Shown: in pieces, positions 39,296 through 50,010 of the stretch
How the letters are laid out: every line of letters begins with the position of its first letter
Numbering within the stretch: position 1 is the stretch's first letter
Assembly: GCA_013397865.1 (NCBI GenBank)
Contig: VZTI01005061.1
Span: forward strand, 847,032-911,031
Origin: Struthidea cinerea
Taxonomy: Eukaryota; Chordata; Aves; Passeriformes; Corcoracidae
DNA length: 64,000 nt
Reading direction: 5' to 3'
The notes under the pieces: model-generated
Database searches by the model: none
Seen by the model: the letters and a program-made list of their open reading frames with translations, nothing else
Told to the model about the DNA's origin: nothing
Made by a program: the position numbers and the translations under genes

Positions 39296-39350
39296 TCAAA
39301 AAAACCCCCAAACAAACAAAAAACCAAACCCCAAACAAAACAAAGCCACC
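39296..39350. repeat. A/C-only low-complexity tract
   Basis: A tract made almost entirely of A and C (aaaacccccaaacaaacaaa and similar) forms a low-complexity region with (CAAA)-like units. Confidence 0.85.
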
Positions 39351-40504
39351 AAACTCCAAGACAGAAGGAAAAAAGAACCTGAAAAAGCTTTTGGAAATCT
39401 TAAATGAGTCTTGACCTGGGCTCAAAGCAGCAGCGAAACATCACAGCTCTGAGACTGACAAATGCTTTACTACTCTGACAGCAGTGGTCTTAGTAGATTG
39501 GAGTTTGAGAACTGCTGCATTTGCTGATTGCCTGGAAACTGAACCGCTAAATACTTGAACACCTATGCAAAGGTCTTGCCTTGCTTCCTCTTGCTGTTCA
39601 GAGGAAGATTTAGGGATGGGACACAGATGAAAATCTGGATTAAATTGAATCTGAACTCTCATAAAATGTGTCTGACTCTGTCAAAAGATGTGATTATTCA
39701 GACCTAGCTTTCAAACTTGGGAGCTGAGAGAACCCAGATTCTAACACTGTTACTCAGCTCATCAACTGATCACCTCTGAGTAAGTACAAGTGGGTGTAAG
39801 GCAGGACATGCAGTGAGGTAGAGGATGGTGTTTCAATGCCAACCACTGCACCTCATGGACCCTCAGCACCATCACTTGTATCAATGTGGCACCAATCTCC
39901 AAAGCTTGTCTCAAATCGTGCAGTGAAAAATTATTGGTGCTTAGGCTGGATAATCTTTCACCTTGTTATGTCGGGAGCAAATGACAGTTTGAAGTGAGTA
40001 CTGCTGCTTCAGCTCAGCGTCTGATGCGTTGGCTTACCTGATGCAGTGTTCTTAGGCAGTGATTAATGACAGCTCTTGAGTCAGAGCCTGTGACTGTGAC
40101 GAGCATTAACAGGTAAACCTACAAACAATAAAGGAAAAATCTCCTGAGGGAGGCAAAGGTACTGACTGGCATCTCAGTCTGACTGTTTATATACTGGTCT
40201 CAATCAGACTGTTCAGAAGTCGTCACATTTCAACCAAAGCGTCCTAAGGGTATAAATATATTTATTCATTAGAATAACTGTTTATTGCCCAATCTGACCC
40301 TACAGAAACTGCTGGCTAACTTCTCTGGTTTAATCAGACCCAGGCTGACAACTCATATTGGAATGCTCCTTTTCTTCTGTGGCAAAATCAAAAGTGCCAG
40401 CAGTATACTTCTATGTAGAAACAAGGAGATGCAGAAATGCCTGCAATGTTAACAAAGATGGTGGAAGCTCTCTGTTTTACACTCAGGGATATACAAGTAA
40501 AAAT

Positions 40505-40690
40505 ACCCCAGATCATTATGCATTTAAGCACATGCCTATCTTTAAGCAAGTGCTTGAACATCACTGTCCTTGCCTGAACTTTAATGGGACTTGGGCCTCT
40601 GTTCAAGGATAAATCTGTATTTGTGCTCCTTGTACACCTGAGATGGGCTTGCTTATGACTTTTTTGCTTTGCTGGATCAGGGTTTATAAC
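40505..40690. mobile_element. Ancient amniote interspersed repeat
   Basis: The fragments 'cacatgcctatctttaagcaagtgcttgaac', 'actttaatgggacttgggcc' and 'tttgctttgctggatcaggg' closely recall an inverted-repeat-rich element abundant in turtle and crocodile genomes (…catgcttaactttaagcatgtgcttaagtgctttgctggatcagggcc…). The assignment is from memory and the family name is uncertain. Confidence 0.5.
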
Positions 40691-41464
40691 CCTATAAGTT
40701 GATTTCTATCCTAGTCTGTTTAAATATTTCAAACACATACACAAAAATAAACCTAATCTTCTGCCAATATTCCACCTCTCTGGTCTCATGACATTCAGGA
40801 AACAAACCACTGAACTTTCCAATGATGTGACTTACAAATCTAGTTTTAGAAGGCACCGGCAGCTAATCACTCTGCAGCTGGAATACCTACATTACTGCAT
40901 CTCTGTTGCATGTGACTAGCTTGGAAAATGAAGTTAAACTTGTACAATAGAAGCAATTTAATACATGATTTAGAACTTTAACCATCTTACTGCAAATTAA
41001 TTTGCATGCCTACAACCCTTTACTTGTATGAGTAACCCTATGTGTTTTGATGAGGAAGGAATATTATGAGCCTGTTGACTGTAGAAATTATTGTATCATA
41101 GATCCATGATAATATTTACATGAAATGTAGCAGTTCCACTCATTGTTCAGGGCAAAACAGTTTCTATTTTTTGTCTTTTCTTCCTTCATTATCACTGTTG
41201 AATCTCACATTTCTGAAGAAAAGGAGAGCAGAGTCAAAGTTTGTATATCTCACCGTGTTACAACAATCTCAATATAATATATAGGCAATCTAATAATTGA
41301 TTGCACTTAGCCTGATTATATACCAAATCAAATCAGAGCTGAGATTTAAATAGGTCGCTGCTGTAATAAGCCATTTCTGTTGACCCCTGACAAGACCTGA
41401 GCACCTTTTGTGGCTGGTGGAAGGGATACTTAGTGTCTTATGGAACTGCATTTTGTGAGATGCA

Positions 41465-42160
41465 TTCACAGAAAACTTCAGGTTGGAAGGCACATCTGCA
41501 GATCTGTATTCCAACCTTCTGCTCAAAGCAGGACTAGCTTCAAAATCACATCAAGTTGCTCCAAGCCTTGACAAGTTTTGAAAATCTCTTAAGGGTGATG
41601 ACTGAACAGCCCCTTTGGGCCCCTGTCTCAGTGATGTCCTACTGAGTCCCACTGAGATGATTTTTTCCCTCTTCCCAATTAGTATTTCCCTTGTTGCAGC
41701 TTGTGACTGTTGCCTTTTGTTCTTTTGCTGTGCACCGCTGAGAAATGTCTGTGTCTGTCTTCTCCAGTAGTGTAAGGTAGTGGAAGATTGTAGCCACATC
41801 CTGTCTTGGCATTCTTGTCTCCAGCCTAAGCAAGCAGTTGCCCCTGCTTCTCTTTGTACCTCAGATGCTGTGGTTCCCTTATTGCCTCAGCAGCCCTTCC
41901 CTGGAGTCTCTCCAGGTTGTGAGCAGCTGTTGTTGTGTGAGGCCCAAACTCCAGCTGTGGGGCTATTTGCTCAGCCCTCAGCCTGGCCTGGCACGTGGGG
42001 CACTGCTGACCCCAATGCACAACTTCATTTGCCTTTGTTGAACTTAATGAGTCTCCTACTAGCTTGCTCCTCTGGTTTCTTGAGGTCCTTTCGAATGGAA
42101 ACCCTGCTCTCTCCAGTGTTCCACTCCTCCAGTTTGGGTGTCACTTGATGAGGTTGTGTT
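41465..42160 (-). mobile_element. Old, diverged CR1 LINE 3' portion
   Basis: The + strand starts ttcacagaaaacttcaggtt and continues ggaaggcacatctgcagatc, a degraded CR1 3' end in antisense. It later reads 'ccctggagtctctccaggttgtgagcag', 'tgtgaggcccaaactccagctgtgg' and 'ttgcctttgttgaacttaatgag', the usual antisense landmarks of the upstream CR1 body in the right order. It has many frameshifts and stops and no usable frame. The 122-codon + frame at 41780-42148 is antisense LINE sequence, not a gene. Confidence 0.85.
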
Positions 42161-45100
42161 GTGTCTCAGCATCCAGGGCCATATGGCATAGCAGCAGGGT
42201 AACATATTGACTTAGTCAGCAAGTGATAATTTTCAGCTTATCTGGCAGGAATAGAATTCTTGATAATTGTTGACCAGAATTCATGGAATATTTTTGGCCA
42301 CTAGACTAGACTGAGTATACAATATACTTTGCAGTACATGTTACGCTAATTAAAATAGAGAGAGAGAAATTGTATTTTGGTTATACATATCCAAATGTGT
42401 TTTTATCTAGTAAAGGTGTTTCTGATGAACAACTTCGCATGGCAAAGAAGTGGAAAATAGATAATCAGTCACATATCATTACATACTTATATAGGAAGTG
42501 GTTGGAATTATCTGAGTAGAATTACAGTGCACTGCTCAATACCTGGGACTCAATACCTGACTCAATGCCTGACCCTGCCCGCTCCAACCACCCTGATCTG
42601 TGTGGCTGCACCACATGCCTTCAGAAGGCACTATGAAGCTCTTGCTTGCTATGTGTTGTGCCTTATAACTGAGATGCCACCACTATAAGTAGTGATGGCC
42701 CAGATGAAGGAGAGGTGTAATGTTTCAGGGAAGTTACAGTGTTTTTAATTATTGAAAATGCAAAGCAGAAAGCTTCTCTCTGTGCGGTAGCCCATTCTGC
42801 TGCAATCATTTTCCTTTATTGACACTCCTGGTGAAGGGAAGCAGGCACTCTCCATTAGGAAGTACAGTCTAACGTGACAGTGTGCTTGGCTTTCTGTTAC
42901 TGCAATGTTTGCAGTATGTCACAATCTCTTTGCTGAGGTGCTGCAATAAAAAAAGTGTCTATCTCTTCCAGATTTTTCTCTAACAAAAACAGGCTACACA
43001 CTGTAGAAACGTCCAGCCCAGCCTCTTCCTGGTGATTAGGTTTACCAATAATAAAATAACAAGGAATATTCATGTTTCACATATTACTACTCCACCTAGG
43101 CCCAACATTCTCCTTCATCACAAAACTGCTTCCACCACCCTTCTCCTTATGTGGGCGAGATGAATCCAACAGTGAAAAGGGCAGAGAGGACTTTCTGTGG
43201 GAGACATCCAGCTCTTCCCTAATGCAGGGCCTTCCATTGCATTGCCAAGTCACAAAGGGGAACACTGCAGTTCAAGAGGGAACGTGGCTACAATATGCTA
43301 CATTTCCCTAAAGTAGCAGGAAGAGCTTTTTGTGACATTTCAGAATTGTTGTTGGGAAATGTCTCAACCTGTGAAATTGTAGCTAACCTGTCTACAAATT
43401 TGAAACCACATTCTCCCCAAGAACATTGATCTGTCTGCATCAGTTCCAATGGGCCTCTTTCTTAAGAGATGAAAGTCTTGGTGACTCCGCCACAACCACT
43501 GTAGGTGAAGCTACAATACAGTTTCTGCTCTAAGCCCTTATTTTCAATACTCATCTGAAAATCTGCAAAATGGAGGGCTCAAATCTCAACTAGTTGGCCT
43601 CTGCCTACGGATAAAAATATGTGTTTGAAAGCACTTTCTATTTTAATTGAGAAGACTAAAAAACTTTTATTTTAAAAATATTTTTTCTCCTGATCTTTGA
43701 GTTTAAACAGCCTTGCAGCCAAAGTGGGTGAGATCTGAAAGTCAATTGGTTTTGATTTGAATTATTAGCATCTGAATATCACAGACTGAGTAGGTACAGT
43801 ATGTTTTTTAGTTACGTTCATTAAAAACATGCATGTATGGAAGGCCACTGTATTAACTTAGCACTGTGAACTTCTTAAATCCTCAGAATAGCTTTCTAGG
43901 TCATGAGTTTCAAATACTACAACAGAACTACAATCTGCAGAACAGATACTCAGTTTCATTAGCATGTTCACATTCCCACTACACTGAGAATTGCATTTTC
44001 CAAACCAGACACTGCAAGTCACATTATCAAGACCTTGGTCATCATGTAAGCAAATGCAGGAAGGAATATTAATACTTTCAAAACCTACTCACATTTAGAC
44101 TCAGACTTTTCAGCTTGCTGGACATAACAGTTTGTTGTATAAGTGGATCCCTGTAAAGCTTTTTAATTTAGCTTTTTAAAGGAAAATTAGAATAGGACAA
44201 GATACTGCAAAGACAGTAATGGGAACTTGCAGTGCTGAGCTCATCTTTCAGCTGAATTGCCTAAGGTGGGATATGAAGTCAGCAGATAAGCTGTCAACAG
44301 TCCTGAATTCACTTTCCATTAAAATGTGGTTTTTCTAGAGAGTGCTTAGTGAGATGTCTGATGTGCTGAACAACATGTCTTTAAATTAAAGCTTAAGGCT
44401 AATTGTAAAGGTACCTCTACTTCCCAGGGAAAAAAATAAAAATTCCACTTGTATTTACCAAGGAAGTTTTCAGTCCCTCAGATAATATGTGTCTAGGAGC
44501 ACCATAAAGGTGTTCAGTACTAGGTTTTACACTTCCAGTCTCAAGGCAAAAGTAATATACAATAAACACAGTCACTAGGCTCAGAGCTTGAGTTAGAAGA
44601 GGGGAAAAGCAATTTTTGATGTAGTGTTAAACCTCCTAATGGTGTTGTTAAAAAACTAATTTTTCACTGCTCTTTTTATTTGCCAACATATAGGTGACTG
44701 CTAGGTGCTGTATATCTTTCCTCAGTGTGCAACAACAAGTGTCTCAGTTTAACATTCCCTTCCTCCTAGTATGTCATTGTGTTAACACAACTTTTATGTT
44801 TCACAAGTCTTTGTCTGCAAAGAGGGAACTTTCTACTTTTGTGAGACTCAGTGGGAATACTCAGGCCTGCCTTTATGAAGTGTGGTGACATTTGCTGACT
44901 TTGTCATGTCAAGTGACATATGAAGATTGGCCCCTGGCTTCAGGGGAGAAACAACTGTATAGCACTTGTCTGTAGGCTTCAGATGCAATTCTCTGAAAAT
45001 AAAGCAGTTGTCCCAATTTAAGCTCATTTCATTTCTTTCCAGAGAAGTTAAATACAGTCATTCTGGTGACAGTGTCAAGTCATCCCTATATATTATTCTA

Positions 45101-46079
45101 TTTGTTTCATCACAGCGTCTTTTCTCCAGGGAGCTCATTTGTATTCTCTTGCTTTAAGGTCATCTGACTCTTAGTTTGTGTCATGGATTTAAATTCTACT
45201 TATCTTTAGTATAAATTAAAATGTTACTGTCACCACTAGACTGAGCCCGGAAACCACAACTGTGGCTATTTAGCAATCTATTTTAAATTCAGGAAAAAAG
45301 CCACATACCTAAATATTTTATGGCTGTTTGCCATTTGGCTTCAGGTCTAGATCTCAGTATTCAGGAGAATGCTTACTATTGCTATTGCTGCATGCCATTT
45401 CTTCTGAGTATTTGCTGATACTGTGTTTAGAAATTTATTTTTCCTCTTTTGAGGAAACTGCACCATCTAAAAGGGCAGTTTGGCCTCCACTCGGGGTCAG
45501 GCATTTGAATCAGCATAAAGATAATCTGCTGCATATATTTTGACTGATTTTTTCATGGCAACTCTGCTTCTTCCCTTGCAGTGCTATGGGGAAATAAAAA
45601 CTTGTAGTAGGCCAGTATAGTGATTGTCTGAACATATGTGTCCAGCTCGAAATTCCAGCGTAATTTAAAATTTTTGCCACTGATATATGCACTTTCAGTC
45701 TGTGTGAAATGGTCTGGGTATCTACAGCAGAAAGAATTTTCTAAAGAGACTGCTACTAGTGTGGAATCATGGTCCAGACATCAAGTGTGGGTAAGTGTTG
45801 TTGCCTAGCCTCGAGACAATGAGGCCAGGGTTGATTTTCCTCTAGATCACCTTCTAAAACATCTACTAGGAAAGCTTATCTGAATGCCCAAAACAGCTTA
45901 AGCTCAAGCATGTCTGTGCAGACAGTTCAGTCATAAACAGACTGACCTGTGCGCAAATGCAGGCTAACACAGCCTGTTCTGGTTAGGCTGCAAAAATACC
46001 ATGCTATCTGCAATTTGGGGGACTGTTTGGATGGCCCGACTCACAAAAAGCCTGGGTTTGGTCTCTCCCCAGAGAGCTC
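42161..46079. other. Intergenic DNA, no feature recognised
   Basis: AT-rich DNA with a short degenerate direct repeat (ctcaatacctga-like units) near 42537-42570. I see no exon, RNA gene or clear mobile element. Confidence 0.5.
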
Positions 46080-46720
46080 TGTTCTACACTTGCAGGTCCT
46101 CGTCCGCCCCAGAGCCCAGCTGTGCCTGTTACTCTGCCTCCTTCTGCCCCATAGCCCAAAGCCCTCCCATCCCTCTGAGTCCTGTTGCTCTTCCCTGCAG
46201 CGTGTTTCCACTCTCTTGAACTCTCCCCCATCCCTCTCCGTGCTCTGCACCGCTGAGTTTGAAGGCAGCAAAGGCGGCCTCTCTTCCGTGCGAGCAGTGG
46301 GAGCCCCTTCTCCCTACAGTGTTCGCCTCCCCGCCAGCTCCCCGGAACGCCTGTGCAAGAGCCGCCGTGGCCTGACTGGCCGGGCAGGCTGCTCACACGA
46401 GTGCTACAGAACCCACAAGGGGTGCAAGTCCCCGGCTCACGGGGTGCAGGCCCCCGGCTCACGGGGTGCCCCTGCGGTCCGGCGGCTCCGCGCCGGGGAG
46501 CGGCGAGAGCGGGGCCGGCGCTCCGGGAGGCACCAGCAGCACCTAGCGGTGACAGCCGCGCCGAGCGCCCGCTCCGCCGAGCGCCCCTCTCCGCCTCAGC
46601 CACCAGCGGCCGCGTCTCTTCCCCTGCGGAAAGGGCGTTTCTCCAGCGGCCGTGGCTCTGGACAGGGTTACAGTTCAACACCTCTGCGAGCAGCTGAGTC
46701 GTGCCATGACCTCGAACTCC
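46080..46720. promoter_or_regulatory. CpG island, possible alternative promoter
   Basis: A GC-rich segment with dense CG dinucleotides, strongest at 46300-46680, lies about 2 kb before the larger island. Long frames on both strands (45949-46812 on +, 46774-46004 on -) overlap each other and are arginine-, alanine-, serine- and proline-rich, as expected from GC-rich non-coding DNA. I therefore call a CpG island and not a gene. It may be an upstream first exon or promoter of the rightward gene. Confidence 0.55.
46431..46470. repeat. 22-bp tandem repeat, two copies
   Basis: The core cccggctcacggggtgc occurs at 46431 and again at 46453. A partial related unit (aaggggtgcaagt) precedes it. Confidence 0.9.
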
Positions 46721-48678
46721 GCCAAGCTCAGAATAGGAACCCGGTACATCCTCGCCTTTGGAGCCTGGAAACAAATTGTTTGATACAGATCACTTCACAT
46801 GCAATACCCTGACTTTTCCCATGACATTTCTCTCTTTTTCATAGAATTGTAACTGTACCGCTTTGCGTCACAAATCCTTTACTAAAAGGATTTGAGCAGT
46901 TTCCCTGTCTGGCTGGTGATTTCCCAGATACCACGCTGTGTAAAGGCATTGAGGTGTCAGGACCTGACTGTCCATGGGAATATTACAAAACTTTTATTTA
47001 TGTGCGCGTTTTATTAGTGAGTCTTTGAGCAATGCATACACACACATGACCAACAGAACTACTCCCAACCTTGTGGGGGACACAGCAAAACAGTAGCAGG
47101 GAAATGCTAGAAGATTTTAGGGCAAACAATCTTTTCTTCAATAGAAAAGTACCATCCATTATATCTTTAAATGTTGACAGACATTTATGTGGTCTTATGC
47201 TACTTATTGTTCAATACTCAGTGCTGCATCTGGAAGTCTTAGGAGGAGGAAAGGTTGAGCTGTCTTCTGGAAATTACATGTGTAATTGTGGCATTTGGTG
47301 AGGTGTTCTATCCCTGAGGCTTAGATAACCAAATGACTTGCTCTACAGTAAAACTGAAAAAGAAGGCAAATAGTGTCCCAGCACAGAGCACAACCTTGAC
47401 TGTGTTCTGGTCTGCCCACCCAGGCTGTTGCTTATCATTATTTAAAATGCAATTCACTAAATTGAAAGATATCATCCTGTATGTTAGGGAAATGGAGGGA
47501 CAGTTATTTACTATTCACATGTAAATTAAGACAATATTCTGAGAAGATACTATCACAAAAAAACTCAGCTAGAGGGTAGGGTTTTTTTCAGTTTTAGGAA
47601 ATATGGGGAATAAAAAAGAGGCACAGAAACGGTGCCACTGTGAATGGGGCAATTTGCTCAGCACTTTCCCGACTGTGCCTTACTCAAGCCTTCTTCCAGA
47701 GTTTGAGTTTTGAGCAGAGTACATAGCTACATTGCAACTATTTTGTATCCTTTACCTGTCCTATGCTTTCCAGTGTGTTTTAAAATGGAAAGCAGATAAA
47801 AAATGTTATGCATATAAATATTGACTGTTTCATTCAAGGTATCAAAAATGCATTGCTGCATGAGCAGATGTAGTGATATAGTTCCTTGATTAAGGAAGAA
47901 CTGAGAAATTACAAACAGGCAAACAATTACATGTTGTATAATGATCATCTCAGTGGATCTATGCAGTTACTTCTCTGAGATGCGAACTGGGAGCACACCC
48001 ACTGCCACCACAATTGGCTGTCATAGCACTGATGAGCCATCATACAATTACACTGTTTTTATATAGCTATAACATACTGTCAACATGAATGACAGGATCA
48101 CTTTACAGAAGGAAAAAAACCAGCCTCATTATGTATGCACACATACATATGCAAAGGCGTCAGTGCAGGCCATTCTATCTGAGGATTCAGCTGATAAATA
48201 ACTGAGGCTCTTATCTGGCGATTTTTAAATGTCACTAGACCAGCCCAGATGTGTTTTTATCCTTTGACTGCCGGGCTGCTTGTCCATCAGCAGGGTCCAT
48301 CCTATGGCTTTATACGATTGCCGCTAACGGCGTTCAGGCGTTGTGCATCACCGCGGGGACAGCGCGGCACATCAGCCTTCCCAAACCCACGTTTGATGCA
48401 GGCCCCCCGGCCTCGCGGGTGGCCCCCGGGCAGCGGTGGGGCCGCGGAGGAACAGCGCTGCTTCTCCCGTGTGCTCCGCGCCGCGTACGCTCCTTTCATC
48501 GCGGATTTTCCGCCGCTGTCTGCGCTTCGGCGTGAGAAAACTGCCGCTTCCCTCCCCGGGTTCATCTCGACCCCATTAGCCCCCGGCGAGCAAGGGGACA
48601 TCGCAACGGGGAGACGCTGACACAGCCCCGGGCCCGAGTGAGGGTCTCAGTCACGGGCAGGAGACCGCGCTCGCCTGG

Positions 48679-48713
48679 CCGGGCGGTGTGTCCGGGCGGT
48701 GTGTCCGGGCGGC
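48679..48713. repeat. 13-bp GC-rich tandem repeat
   Basis: The unit ccgggcggtgtgt is repeated twice exactly, followed by a partial third copy, inside the CpG island. Confidence 0.95.
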
Positions 48714-49105
48714 CGCTGCCGCGGGGGCTGCACGGGAGCCCGGAGCCCCGCGGCGCCACTCCGAGCCCCAGCGCAGCCGCTTCCCCGCGCCCCTCTCCCA
48801 TCACAGCCACAGCAACGCAGCCGGCCCTGCCCCTTCCAGCAGGGAGGGAAGAGGCTGGATTTAAACACAAACATCGCTCCGCCGCTCGGTGGATTATTTT
48901 CGCTCTTTTCTGGTGCCTCACCTCCACCCTCAGCCCTCCCCACGCCGGCGGCACTTGAACCTGCCCGCCTGAAAAGTGTGCCATCCCCCATCCCCGACCC
49001 CCTCCTCTCTGGGCCGGCTCCGCCGGTCCCCCTCCGCAGGGCCGGGCCGGGGAGAGCCGCTGTGCTCCGCGGGACCCCTCGCCGGCCCGGGGAGGCCGGC
49101 TGCGA

Positions 49106-49639
49106 NNNNNNNNNNNNNNNNNNNNNNNNNNNNNNNNNNNNNNNNNNNNNNNNNNNNNNNNNNNNNNNNNNNNNNNNNNNNNNNNNNNNNNNNNNNNNNN
49201 NNNNNNNNNNNNNNNNNNNNNNNNNNNNNNNNNNNNNNNNNNNNNNNNNNNNNNNNNNNNNNNNNNNNNNNNNNNNNNNNNNNNNNNNNNNNNNNNNNNN
49301 NNNNNNNNNNNNNNNNNNNNNNNNNNNNNNNNNNNNNNNNNNNNNNNNNNNNNNNNNNNNNNNNNNNNNNNNNNNNNNNNNNNNNNNNNNNNNNNNNNNN
49401 NNNNNNNNNNNNNNNNNNNNNNNNNNNNNNNNNNNNNNNNNNNNNNNNNNNNNNNNNNNNNNNNNNNNNNNNNNNNNNNNNNNNNNNNNNNNNNNNNNNN
49501 NNNNNNNNNNNNNNNNNNNNNNNNNNNNNNNNNNNNNNNNNNNNNNNNNNNNNNNNNNNNNNNNNNNNNNNNNNNNNNNNNNNNNNNNNNNNNNNNNNNN
49601 NNNNNNNNNNNNNNNNNNNNNNNNNNNNNNNNNNNNNNN
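49106..49639. other. Assembly gap (534 N)
   Basis: A run of 534 N lies in the most GC-rich part of the island. It may conceal the transcription start and first exon of the rightward gene. The non-round length suggests an estimated gap size. Confidence 0.95.
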
Positions 49640-49934
49640 GAAGGGGATCCGGGGAGGTGGGAACCCCCGGGCTACTGCGCGTCTCCGACGCCCCCGGCGC
49701 AGCACCCGGTGATGGGGGGCCGGGGGCAACCTGCGGGGCGTGGGGGTGTGTTTGTGCCCGGCGCTCGGTGCGCCGTCCCCCTGCCCGCCGGGGAGCCAAA
49801 GGGGCTATTTTTTTTGTAGCTATGTTCGCAGTCCGGCAGCGCTGGAGAGCACGCTAGCTCGGAGGTGGCAGTGGCGGTGGTTTTTTTTTACCTCCTCTCC
49901 CCGCCACCTTCCCAGCTCTTCCTAAACCCGCTGA

Positions 49935-49972
49935 GGGGGGCTGTGGCGGGGGGGAAGGGGGGCAGTGGTGGG
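49935..49972 (+). other. Candidate G-quadruplex tract
   Basis: On + at least four runs of three or more G occur close together, at gggggg, ggggggg, gggggg and ggg. They lie at the downstream edge of the island, which would be in or near the 5' untranslated or first-intron region of a rightward transcript. Confidence 0.5.
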
Positions 49973-50010
49973 AAGCCGGANGTGAAGGGGTGCAGTGGTG
50001 GGAAGCCGGA
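49954..50010. repeat. 30-bp tandem repeat containing an ambiguous base
   Basis: The segment from gaagggg to gcagtggtgggaagccgga occurs at 49954-49980 and again at 49984-50010 with one difference. The base at 49981, between the copies, is N. This suggests the assembler had difficulty with the repeat and that the copy number may be wrong. Confidence 0.9.

Larger units (their letters stand above)
33746..41464. other. Intergenic DNA
   Basis: This is mostly AT-rich DNA with no supported exon. It includes the GC-rich block at 36400-37570, an A/C-rich tract at 39296-39350 and an old amniote repeat at 40505-40690. Open frames here are short and unrecognised. Confidence 0.55.
48250..50010 (+). promoter_or_regulatory. 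Large CpG island, putative promoter of the rightward gene (SEMA5B by synteny)
   Basis: About 1.8 kb of very GC- and CG-rich DNA is interrupted by a 534-base gap. The DNA after it is T- and G-rich on +, consistent with rightward transcription. In human the neighbour of PDIA5 on its 5' side, in divergent orientation, is SEMA5B, a transmembrane semaphorin with thrombospondin repeats. Its 5' exons are non-coding, so absence of coding similarity here is not contradictory. No semaphorin-domain exon is visible in the window. The symbol is left empty because only synteny supports it. Long frames spanning the N run are artefacts. Confidence 0.6.

Noticed and set aside
41780..42148. 122-codon + frame
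   Set aside because: It is antisense to an old CR1 copy and has no independent evidence.
45949..46812. Long overlapping frames of 287 codons (+) and 256 codons (-)
   Set aside because: They overlap each other in a CpG-rich segment, are rich in Arg, Ala, Ser and Pro, and match no family I know. GC-rich DNA has few stop codons.
48647..49857. Frames of 289 to 360 codons across the second gap
   Set aside because: Most of each frame is N, which cannot contain stops; the flanking residues are low-complexity GC translation.
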